Below, piece by piece: positions 37,625 to 50,000 of a stretch of 64,000 nt of DNA. Every line of letters begins with the position of its first letter. The first letter of the stretch is position 1. Source of the stretch: Puffinus mauretanicus (lineage: Eukaryota; Chordata; Aves; Procellariiformes; Procellariidae); NCBI GenBank assembly GCA_023333565.1, contig JAJKFH010002311.1, positions 62,001-126,000 of the forward strand, given 5' to 3'. The notes beneath the pieces were generated by a model. The model made no database searches. It saw only the letters and a list, made by a program, of their open reading frames with translations, and had not been told where the DNA came from. The position numbers and the translations under genes are program-made.

Positions 37625-38089
37625 CTACTGCTGTTGAGAGAATCTGAGGTTGTCAGAGAGAAGGAATTCCAGATCAACAGTATCATCAGTGGTTTCTACT
37701 GGTACATTACTCTTTTCCACAGGGGGTGAGTAATTCCGTACTTCATGTCTTGAAGCTAATATCCTTGAAGTCCCATTGCAAGAACATGCCTCTGGTTGTC
37801 TGATGCTGTCTGAGAAAATATGGTTTGGATGGTAAACACCTGGACAGGAATTTGGCTGGCAATGACTAGGGACGTAGTATTTAGTTGCCACTGGACTTGA
37901 TTGTATTTGATTATGAAAAGGATTATTAGCCATGCAACAGGTCTGGAGACAGTTATTATTTTTGAATCCATGATGAAGGCCTAATTTAGCAATAAGGGGC
38001 TTCCCAACATTAACTTCCTTTCTTTCATCCATTGTATCTTCTATTCCTGGATACTCATAGTGCAAGCAAACAGTGAAAATCAACTGTTC
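37625..38089 (-). CDS. MALT1: MALT1 exon 17, coding part (C-terminal tail)
   Basis: 465 nt including the TAG stop at 37625-37627. It starts [13 protein letters not shown] (end of Ig3), followed by [10 protein letters not shown]. The remaining tail is poorly conserved, rich in Cys, Asn, His and Ser, and 9 residues longer overall than in human. The third TRAF6-binding motif (P-V-E-T-T-D) is intact close to the end. The human HCSR sequence at Arg781, a reported auto-processing site, is not preserved. The closest sites are T-S-R and L-A-S-R. Confidence 0.97.
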   Translation of the reverse strand, partial: EQLIFTVCLHYEYPGIEDTMDERKEVNVGKPLIAKLGLHHGFKNNNCLQTCCMANNPFHNQIQSSPVATKYYVPSHCQPNSCPGVYHPNHIFSDSIRQPEACSCNGTSRILASRHEVRNYSPPVEKSNVPVETTDDTVDLEFLLSDNLRFSQQQ

Positions 38090-41000
38090 CTGCAAAAGAG
38101 GAAAGAGAGGAGGGCGGGGGGAAAAAAAAAGAAAAAGTTACACTTCTTCCCCAAATAAACTACACAGGAAACACTTAAAGAGGCACAGTCTGCTGGAGAA
38201 GGAGACTAACCTTTTTAGGAGCTAAAGACACATACTAGGCAAGACTTGTTTACTGCTCACCTGATAGTCTTTACTTCTAGAAGCACTTATATTACACTAG
38301 CTGCCAAAAGCACTGAAGAAGAGATACCAAGTGATGTCCAGCACAGATGTTCATGACACAAAGATACAGAGATAAACTTAACAGTGCCTTCAACTTATGT
38401 TGAAGTGAGAACCTTTCAAAAACCACATGCCCAAGAGCACAGGTTGGACTGGAAGGAGACGATACGTAACTTTTGATGATGATACGTAATTTTCACCTCC
38501 TACTAACGACTCTGTAAGATGCAGCTCTGCTTCAGGTCATGTTTTTCTTGTACTACAGGGCATAGGAACATCCCCACAGTGTGCAATAGCTGATCTTCAC
38601 AAAAATAATCATCTTGTCAAAGTTCAGTACGGGCCTAGAAAATACAAAGTGCCTTGCACGATGGTATCAGGATTGCATATGCATTGCTTCCCTGGCTTTT
38701 ATTTTTCAGCTAAGAAACTAAAGTCACTAAATTGTGCTATTAGCCATTTTTTCCCTCCAAGGAACATGTTACGTATTATGCAGACAATATACAGCTACCT
38801 CAACAGAACTGCAAAGCAACATGGTTAATCTAAATTATCTGAACAAACTTGTGAGGAATAATATATATTAACCCTTAGTTTTTGCAGTGAACTTAGCCTG
38901 GTGTAGAGACAGTGTTTGGGAAGGTCCTTTGATACCAAATAGCTTCCGGTTTCCTCAGGAGTTCCTTTATTGGCCTCTTTAGGATCCACATCCAGGTCCT
39001 GTTGCAAGAAAAAAATGAAAACTTAATTTAAGGTACGGAATTTGTAGATCATAAAATAGTTAGCAGTATTTCTTTTTATAAAGTCAGCATTTTCTTCTTC
39101 TTAAAAAGAAGGAAAACATCAATCTTGGATTACTTGCAAAAACTGCTGAAATCACTGTTAGTCACAGGCACAAGGGGTTACATTTGAGTAGGTTACCCTC
39201 TCGCTTCAGGGTTGCTATTTTTTATGTAACTTCTACTATGAAGTACAGTACTACAACACTAATTCTGTGGGCTAAAAATACATGTATTTATTATGCACAT
39301 TAACTCAAATATTTTATTCATAAAGCATCAGAAGTCTCCTGTTTGTTCTATCTAAGAAGGTTTTCTGCCCCACGTCCTCTTCCACAAACATCAGAAAAGA
39401 AGGGTTTTTTGCCTCAAGGAGCTTTCTGTTCTACTCGTATCCTTCACTTACTGTGATCAGCTGAGTAATATCAATGGAACTGGACAGGACCACCCAAGTG
39501 CAAAGAACTGTAAAACTAAAGTCTAAGAAACCTTGTCCTGCAAGGCAGATGTGTCCTCAGCTCACATAGGAGCTACTGACATTTAACTTCTTTAATTAAA
39601 TACAACAAATACTTGATATTAGACATTGAAAAATAAAGGAGACTTTGAAAAAGATGACCCCAAATTAATTTTAATGTATTTTTACATATATTAAAAATAT
39701 GCATTAAAAAAAGACACACACATGTAAGCACTTATTTCAACGGCTTAGACCCATTTTATTACAAAAGATGCAGTTTGACATGGACAGACCAGACAGTTTT
39801 CAATTTCAGTGGAGGGAGATCACTGAGACATCAATAGGGAGCACTTACGAGTGCAAAGTCTGTAACGTAGGCTCTGCAAACTACTATTTCAGGGGGCTTC
39901 TTTACTATTCGTGTGTAGATTATCATGACATTGGAAAACTCAGCTGCAAACCCCAACTGAATCTGAACACCACATTTGAATTCAAGGTACATACTTTCTG
40001 GAAGCTCTGCAAATAAATAACACATCATTACATTCCAAATAAAACTTAGCATATGTATTTTCTATTTTTTTATTTTGTTTTTAAATTCAAAAGTTTTAAA
40101 AGACCTTTTCTTTCTGCCCTCCCGCTGCCTATCACTTAGATATCCACGCTGAAGCAAACCAGCTCAGAAGCTAACCAGGCAGCGAAGTGCTCGCTGGTAT
40201 CACACGGTAACTGGCAGGCACTGCCAGAGCGCGCTGACTCAGCTCCTGCTTCGCAGGTTTCTTTCCAATCTCTGGGCAACTAGCAAGGCAACATTTACTG
40301 TAACTCGGATATAGCTTACTGACCCAATAATTTGTTTACGTTTCTGTAATCAAACCAGTAAGGTTAATATGGTATATATCCAATATATAGGAGACACAGC
40401 TATAGCATTATAAGAACTTTTGAATTTGACAGCAGAACCAAGTTTCAGGTTAATTTTTTTCCTTTCACAGCCTATGCACATATTCACAAAGCCTAGCCCG
40501 CAGCATTTTTCTTCTTTATGTTTTGGATCTTTCTCAATCCATAGGAATGTATCTGAAAGTGCTCAAGGGTCAATGACATCATTCTGTGTCTATATGCTTT
40601 GTATGGATTTTTCTACTCCCACTGGAAGCGGATTATTTAACATTATCATAGACATACCTTTATACAAATATAAAGGTTATTCTCTTCCCAAATTCCAAAC
40701 ACATTCTCTTCTATACATGGCTTAAAACAAATAAACCATAAGATAACATTATATCTTTATAACTTTTGTTTTGCATGTCAATCATTTAACAAACAAGAAT
40801 TAAGGGCTTGATTCCACAAATAAAAATCTACATGTGTGAAAGAGTCTGCCTGCATGACTAGTTGTCTTAAAAATGCCACCCCTGACCCTCTGCCCAATCT
40901 CTCAAAGAAATTTTAAAATGTTCTCCAACATATTTAGGCGAAAAAGATAGAAAGGTCTTAAACCCCACTGCCCTTCTTAAAAGAAGTCTAGAAAGCCTGG

Positions 41001-44000
41001 AACTGATCTCACCCTTATTTTAGTTTTCTTAGTTGTATACATTAAAAACTCCTTTTCATCATGCGCTTTTACCATACAGTTCACCCAGCTATTTTAGGTG
41101 ATGACTTTAGAATGAGATTAATGATGTCCTAAAAGTGTCATTGTTAGACACAAACAGATTACTGGGAGATTATCCCAGGAGGCAGACATCATACAAGTCT
41201 CCCCTACAGTTTTTGAGTGGTCTTAAAATATACTTACTCAGGATGAGTTCTGCATGTCACCTTGTTCATTATAATCTCATGCAGAGGTAAACCCCAACAC
41301 AAAAACTTCCAAGATCTGAACATACTAATGAAAATTCAGCTATGAACTTGAATTTCTTCCATTTCCATTCAATATCACAACCCACAGACTAGAGATTATT
41401 AAGGAAGGACATCCCCTTATTTTTCCCATCGTGCCAGTAGGATCGTCTAAAAGTAGACTGTACTATACCATGAGCTTTGGCCCACTGTAGGTTCCGTGCC
41501 AGAGACTCTGCAGAAGATAGGGTTTGTTGAATGGGATCAGTTAATGCCCTTTTCTCAGACAAACTGCTGCGGATCTCCAAAGCTTGCTTGCCTTTGGTAA
41601 GGTGACACTTGCCCATATCTAAAAACAAGATGCATATAGTTTCTTTCAAAATCAATGCTGCTGAAATTCTAACTGAATTAGGTACATCGCTGCAATGTGG
41701 TCTGGTTGCTATGGTTATGCCAGTATCAGCACTTCCATAAAAACTTGTCGTTTCAGAAGTATTCATTGCTCAGCTATTCATTCACTTAAGGCTAAAACAG
41801 CATGCCAGATGCCTGCAGAGAATCCCGAGGGTTTTGCGTGTGTCCTGGTCAACATGCTTACAGGTTTTTCAAAACCAGTTCAAGCAATATCACAGCTCTG
41901 ATTCAGTAAGTCCTAATTAAAGTGACTAATTTGAAGAACGTGAATAAAACCATTGGAGGGGATTTCTAAAGAATTGGAGGCAAGTGGAGTATTTTAGGGG
42001 TCGATAAAGGGGCCAATACTGTTTATTTAACATCATCGCTAATGACCTGGATGACAGGAATAGCGTTGCCAGCAGGCCAAGGGAAGTGATCCTTCCTCTC
42101 TGGTCAGCACTGGTGAGGCCACATCTGGAGTGCTGGGTCCAGTGCTGGGCTCACCAGTACAAGAATGACATGTACCTACTGGAGAGTGCAGTGAAGGGTC
42201 ACAGAGATGAGGGGCCTGGAACCTCTCATATGAGAGAAGTATGAGAGAACTGGAGCATCTTTTGTATGAGAAGATGCTGAGAGAGCTGAGACTGTTTAGA
42301 CTGGAGAGAACATAGCTCAGGGGACTTCTTATCAGTATGTATAAATACTTGACGAGGAAAAGTAAAATAGACAGAGCCAGGCTCTTCTCAGTCAAGACCA
42401 GTGACAGTACAAGAGGAAGCAGACGCAAACTGGAATAGAGAAAATTCCACTTAACCATAAGAAACAACTTTTTACTCTAAGGGTGATCAAACACTGAGAC
42501 AGGTCGTGCAGGGAGAGTGTGGAGTCTCCATCCTTGGAGACATTCAAAACTCACATGGACAAGGTCCTAAGCAACCAGCTCTAGTTTACTCTGCTTTGAG
42601 CAACAGGGTTGGACTTGACAATCTCCACAGGTCCTCTCCAACTTTAACCAGCCTGCAATTCAAATTTACTCCAATTTATTAGGGTCTCCCTATGTTTAAT
42701 TCAATTACATTTAAAGGTGACATTTTCAGAGAGTTTTGCTGCATGCAGAAAGTCAAAACCTATGGCCTCAAAGTGAATTAAAAAAATCCTGGAAAATTTC
42801 CATTTATGAGTTCATAAAAAAATGAAGGCTATTTACATGGAACACTTTTAATGTGAACACTCCTTTGGAACATCTTCAAGTGTCACAAGTGCACCAATGT
42901 CCTCACTAACACCCAATATCTGGTAATGCTGACAACAACGGTTCTCATGTTGCCTGACAAATCAATCTTTCTCTCCATTCTGAGTTCAAGAATGAGATAA
43001 GTAATAGGTCACACATCAGAACATCTACAACATGTGACATTTACCTGGCAGTACAGACGAAGCAGTAAGAGTCAGTCATATTTTATGGGACATTTGGGGA
43101 ACTGTAGGGAAAATGGGTGCTGGCAGAATTGTGATGTGTTCTTATGGGGAAGCCACGAAGGTGCGGGGAAGAGGAGAGTGACATCTCAGAGAATACTAAC
43201 CCACTTAACACCCAAAAGCAATGACAAAAAGGATGAGGGGAGGAAGAGGGTGAGAATATTTTTGGGTGTTTGTTCATTATAAAATTTGTAAACTCATGCA
43301 AGTTGAAAGATTGATTGGTCTGTGACCATTGCAGAATACAAGCAGGTGTCTGTTCTACTCCTACTCCTGCCTTGAACAGGCTGACAATGGGAGAATGCGG
43401 GATAAAAAGTAAAGATGTAGTATATACATATACTACAGATACAGTATTGATGCTAGGATAAGTGGATTACAGGGTTCTCTTTTCACAAAACAGTAAGTCA
43501 GAACGTCCCAGAAGGCAAGAAAGATGAAGGAAAGGGAAGATATTGGGGCCTGCTTCAAAACAGAGTTTCAGGAATGATGGCTTAATGAATTTGGGCCTAA
43601 ATAGAGCAGCTGGTGAGCATCCAGCAGGAGGAACTTTATCAGAGCTTCTGCCAGGCTTTCAGGAAACACAGCTACAGCTAGCTGCAAATGAGAGGACAGC
43701 AAGTCCTCAAATTCCTCCTTTGTATTTAGATAATGGCAAAGTTGGGTAGTACCGTAAGCAAATAAAAAATACAAATCTTAATGCAAAAAGCACTTTGCTT
43801 GACTGCACCTGGCAACATCGCCCCATGGAGGGTGTTGGGAAATCAACTTCAGCCCTAGGCTTTGGAATAATCATTTTAGTTTTACCATCTACAGATCCTA
43901 TTTCTTCAGGATAATTCTGAGATGTTCTGAAATTTTGTTTAACTTTTCACAGAAACTTCATGGAAAGTTTAACAGAGAAGACTGAAAATACAGAATGGTA

Positions 44001-47000
44001 AGTTTGTTTTATGGGATCTAGTCAAGCAGCACACCAACTATAAGCAAAAAGACAGAGAATATATGTGAGAATATATACCAGACAAACAAGCAAATGGTAA
44101 CGAAGAACCACCACATTTCAATTTACATCCTGGGGGTATGCTGGATTCCTATTGCTATCAATTTGACATAAATTCCATGCTCATATTTCAGCTAGCCAAT
44201 CAATGATCTCTTCCCTTTCCTCAGTAGGGCACTGACAGAAGCTCTGTCGGTTTAATCTTTGCATTTCATTTTCAACAGTCTGACCTGTTGACAGCAGAAC
44301 TTTACCATGCATTTACGATCCTCTTGGATTTTTTTTCTGCTTTTTTGGATCCTTGTCAAAGGACAGACTGAGCACAATTCTGACACCTGCAGTTGCACCA
44401 AGTACACTGGAAACCACAGCAGAACTTTGCTGATTACGTACATTACCTACAAGTAACAGAATCTTATACAGACAGCTCTTTGTTAATGGCCATATCTGTT
44501 CTTCTATGTTTTCAGTAGATGTTTGCACAGAAGCAATACATTTTCCCTCAGCAGTTTTCACTTTAGCACTTTTCCCATCAATTATAAAAGACAATTACTG
44601 AACCAGGATATTAAAACAGTGGATTGCCCTTTATAGTGCACTTATACCCTTTGATAGAGAGCAAATAATTATCATCACTCTAGCACTCTTTGAGGTAGGT
44701 AGGAGACAGTTAATTGTTTAAACGAACGTGGAAATGACCACTAGCAGCTGACACCACAAGACAGAAGAGTAATTTCTGTGGATGGACAATTCAAAGCTCC
44801 GTGCAGAAAGACACTCAACACAAATAAGGTTCACTAAAAAGGAGAGTATAAAATTGATCGCTATTAAAGAAGCTCAAATCCCTTCATAGTATCACGATCT
44901 TTGTTAATGTGCTGCCCAGTAGCATCTGCTTCTTAATAAAAGCTGCTATTTAAACAAAATGCAACAAGAAAGAGCTTAAAGTAGTGTAACACATTCACCA
45001 CGAGAAGAACGACATTTAAGCAAAGAAGTTTCTAATAATGCAGGCTGAGAAGACTGTTAGTGCAGTAAGCTGGAGTTTACCTTCTGCAACCTCATCAAGC
45101 AGTACAGTAATCTTCTTGTCTTCTAACAAACGGTCCTTCAAGAACTTCATGAAGATTCCATTGGCCAGCCCTGACTGCTGAATTTCAAAAGCTTCTGCTC
45201 CTTGGCACCTATGAGTTCACCAATATCAGACAAGATAAAAACACTGAAACATCTGCATGATTAAGATCAACATGAGGACAAAAGGAGTAAAGGTATATTG
45301 GGAATGGGGGAAAGAAAACCTACAATTTGAAAACCAGGTGTCAAAGACCAACCTGCTCTTCATGTTCTTTTGCAAGCAACTCATTCTGGGAAGATTACAC
45401 TTACAATCAAGCCACAGACCAGAGCTGATGTCAAACTGTTTATATGAGGAGCTTAAATTTCTCATAGAAGACTTCATTAAAGCTTTTGACTACTTCTATT
45501 CAACAGCTTTTGCACTTGATTTGAAAACCAATAGAGAGAAGTTATTTAGCTTTCTGCTTAAGTAACCTCTTCCAATAGTTTCAGTTGCGGTTGTAACTTT
45601 ATTCTTCACGCCTAGAATAAGAAGCACAGGGGCCAATCTATATGCTACTCCTCCAATAATTCATCCATTTATATTTTTAACACATTTTTTTCTAGAAATT
45701 TAACTTGCATTAACAGAGGACACACATGACCAAAGAGGGTACAGCACGTAGGTTATAGTTCATCAACTGTTCCACAGTACTTGACCTTCTGTACAAGCTC
45801 ACAGTGCAGTAAGTATCATTAGGAACACAGGGGACATAACTCCCCCTTCCCCATCAGCACAAAGAGGGGTCTGAGGGCAAAATTTGCTTTTTTCTTCTCT
45901 GCATTTTTTTCATCTCTAATAAATAATACTTAGAGGAGTAGAGCACTCCCACAAGTAACCATTAGAAAAAGATCAGGAACACTGTCCAGCAGTTTCTGGT
46001 TGCTGAACGCAGTTCTCTCACTGGAGTTACCCTATATCTGAATGGGAATGTTAAATACTGGGAATCATTATGCATCTCCACAGTCAGACTATGGAACGAT
46101 TCAAAGAACGACGTAAAAAAGATAGTATGAGGACACAGATATGGATATAAATTACTGGTCCTTTAACGCCACAGTTAGTATTTTTCGGGAAAGATTAGCT
46201 ATACAATCTCAGTGGTCACTTCTGGCTTCAAAACCTCTATGGCATAGCAGGAGAAAAATTTCCTTACGTTGCATATCCAAAAACAATGTTGGCCGTAACC
46301 TTCAGAGCATCTAAGATAAGAATTGTGTCATCATATTCATTTCTGCAATAAATGGAAACACAAAAAAGTAAAATAATAATTTGAGAACTAATAATGGTAA
46401 CAAACTCTACAGTTGTTCAAAATACCAAAACAGCATAGTTCAGAAACAGTAATTTTTTTCTCTCCTACAATTCTGGAACGAATCCTGACTGCTAAAAGAC
46501 AAAAATCAGCATAGTCAACATTGAAGTCAATGTATTGAAGACAATGTAAAGACACAGTCAGATATCACGCACTACCCAGATGAGAGCATGCTATATTAAC
46601 CAATACAGAGTTTGGCGACAATCTCTTCAAAAATGATTTCTGATAACTAGTCATTTTAGGTTATAACAAAAAACTGTATGGATTTTTTTTTTTCTTCTTC
46701 AAAACATGGTTTCTGCATAGTTAACATGAGGCTTATGTAGCAGTATTTCCTATTTGGACAGCAGATTGTGAAGCTGAATTGGGTCACCGGCATTTCATTA
46801 GCAGTGAAGTTTAGAGGCTCTACAAACATTACAGCACTAGCAATTTTCTATTACGAAACATTCCTTAGAGACCAATTTTCAGAAGTGCTGACTGAAGAGC
46901 TGATTTCAAGTGCAAGTTTAATCAGGCATAGTCGTCTCTTAACATTGAAAGAAAAGAGTACTTTGTTCAGAAAAATCCGACAAACCAGTTGATTTTTAAG

Positions 47001-50000
47001 CTCTAAATAAAGATACAACATCCCTAGCATAAAAACGTCCACAAAATCCATGCCTCTGAAGAGTTCTAAAATAAGCACTTCACTTAGCCCTTCTGTCAAA
47101 TTAACATGCCTTTGATCATACGGATTCTCTTTCCTCCCTGTAATGATGATGGTTAATGATGCAAGGGGAAAGGGTAATTCTTCTTCTTTAAGATGCCTAA
47201 TTTCACTTTTATCTAATAAGACTGATGCTTTATAATTTTTAAACAACAACAAAAAAAGAAGAAATGAATGTCATTCAAATCAAGAGGCAAGTATCTGCCC
47301 ATGGAAACAGAAAGTCTAATCACCAGCTTCACATTTCCATCCAAGGCCAAGGGCAAAATAAGTCTATGAATGAATCCTATTGACTTTAAAAGCACTCAGA
47401 TGCAGGCTGTGAATTCTCAGAACCATGAACTTTCAAGTACAGTGAATTCTCAGCCTAGACTAAAGATGTCTCTCAGCGTGAAGTCCAGCTTTCTCTCAAG
47501 ATCCCTTCCTATTCTCTCAAAGTGGCTGTTCAGTTTTATTTGTTCATTTTTAAAATAGGCTCAGTTTTAATCTGTTGCTGCAGTGAATAAACTGAACTTC
47601 ACAGTTGGTTCCCAAAACTACAGTCATTATACCCTCTCCCTCTATCATGAAGCAAAAACATCCCTCAAACATCTAATGTCAGTTCTCACTATTCATGAAT
47701 GATGAGATTATACCTTTTCCGACACATATCCAGTAGGAATACATTAAGTCCTGTCTCTTTTTCCTGCATTAGTTTGAGGATATTCTGCACACACAGACAG
47801 TTTGCAGATCGGTAGGGATTTGGAGCATCAACAGGAACCATGAAACTGTTTCCATAGTTTTCGTAGCCATGGCCAGCATAGTATAACAAACCTAAGAGTT
47901 CAAAATACATGTGACTGAAAACACAGCTCAAGAGTACATTGGAACATTTCTATAAATTTTAGCATGGTCAAAACCTTCATGCACTATGTTCATACTACGT
48001 GTCTGTGGGAGCTCAAGATCATTCAAGCTACTCCAAGCAGTTTTTTTAATATCGATATGCCTTTGTTAATACAGGAAGGAAGGGGAGGCGGGGCAGGGTG
48101 AACTATGTTAACATCAGCTGCACAATACACAGACAACAAATTAAAAAAAAAAAAAAATCACTCATGCAATAGAAACAATTAGGTATTTGCATCAAACACA
48201 CAAAGTTAAATACTCTTAAAACGCTTTAAGTAGAGTTATGACCTCTAACAGAAATAATCTGTTATGTATGACATATAACTCACAGATATGAACAAGGAAA
48301 TGTGCCAACTATAAAACATCTTCTCCACATGTGCAATTACAAAGCTTTGAGTAGCACGGGTCAGTGCAGATCTTATAGATAGAAAAAAAAAAGCACTGAA
48401 GAGTTTGATTGGATTTTTTTTTTTTTTTTTACTTACCATTAGTCATTGGCAATTCTTAAAAGTACTTTAACCAGAAAAAAAATCAGAGAAAAACCTTGCT
48501 TGCACTATGAGAACATTTTGCAAGTTTTTAGTTTTGCTGTTTCCTCTGTACAGTCAGTTTCTCCATTTGTTTTTGTCTTTTTTATAGGGAGGGATAAGAA
48601 ATATTTTTACATTTTTGGGGGGGCGAAGGGGGGAAGATTATTCCGTGATCATGTTTGGTAGGACTCCAGAGCACACTCCCATTACCAAACTACCAACAAC
48701 TCATTTTTAGTTGATTGCATCTACATCTCTTTACAGATTCATGACTCTTGTGGGTCTACTAAACAAACAAATTCTTTGCATGCTTACCTAGACACAAAAG
48801 ATTATCCTACAATCATCTCCCTCGTGTCAATACACAACAATATTTTGTCTACAATATTTTAAGATTTAAAATCTTCAATAAAACATGCAATAGTTTTGCA
48901 TAAAGAAAACTTATAATGGAATGAAAAAAAGCTTTTCTTAACCCTGAAAAAGGGAACTGCAACCTAGGGCTTAGATTTTACTTATACGAATAAAAATGTC
49001 AAATATTAAAGTCATATCAATTTGCAGTAAGATTAGATGATTTTAGCATTAATAATCTCCACTGCCATAAAATGCAGTTACCAGAAGCTTGTATGATTGA
49101 ATGGAATTTTCCTATTGTCTGTTCCCAGTTCTGGTTTTGCTTATCTATGGCAAGTTCCATCTTCCAAAAAGAATTTTTATTTATCTATACAAAGCAGTCT
49201 ATGGGTCAGATCTTCACTTAGTATATAGTGCTGCAGCTGAGTAAAAGTCAACAGAGATATGACACTTTATGCTAACTGGAGATATGGTCGTCTTATGTCA
49301 TTATTCTTACTAAAAATAGCTGTGAAATTTATGTCACTACAAAATTTGAATATTCAGAAAAAACAAAATAAGCCTTACCCTAACATACTAAAATGACCCA
49401 CATTTAAATCAGCTTGCGTAGGTAGGTATGCTAGATATTTTTACCTTTTCATTACAAATAGCTACAACAAATGAAAATACTTCTCTCTCACAGCCCTGCA
49501 CTTTTTGTAAAGGAATACGAAGATACAACTATAGCCCTTCAAACTAAGCCTTCAGTGCTCTTTTACTTGCAAGCTCTCAAGTCATTAACAACTATGCCAA
49601 GACCTTGCAAACTGCTCCATTCAATCAACAGTGCTCAATTTCTTTTTATGGGAAACATGCATAGCCAAGATAAGCAGCCAGCAAGTGCATACAAGGTAAA
49701 CTCTAGGATGCAAGGCTTCACTTCAACAAAGAGCCTAATGGTTATTCATCTGTCAGAGTCTTGGAAAATGGCAACAGCTTTATTCAGTTAAAGGTTAAAT
49801 TCTGTGCCCTTTAGAAATCTAAAGTGTATGATTAAAAACCTAAACAAATAAGGTACTATTGGGCTATTTATAAGATTCCAATAGTTACCTGAGACCGGGT
49901 AGTTTCAAGAGAGTTAAAAACGAAGTTAAGTGCCAAGTGCATGACTCCGTGTCAGGTCCTAAGTTAAAAGAAAACTGTTAAATTTGATTTCCACAGAGTT

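Noticed and set aside
41389..41766. 125-codon frame taken as one intact gene
   Set aside because: Only 41469-41618 is MALT1 exon 14. The ends of the frame are read-through into introns beyond the acceptor and donor.
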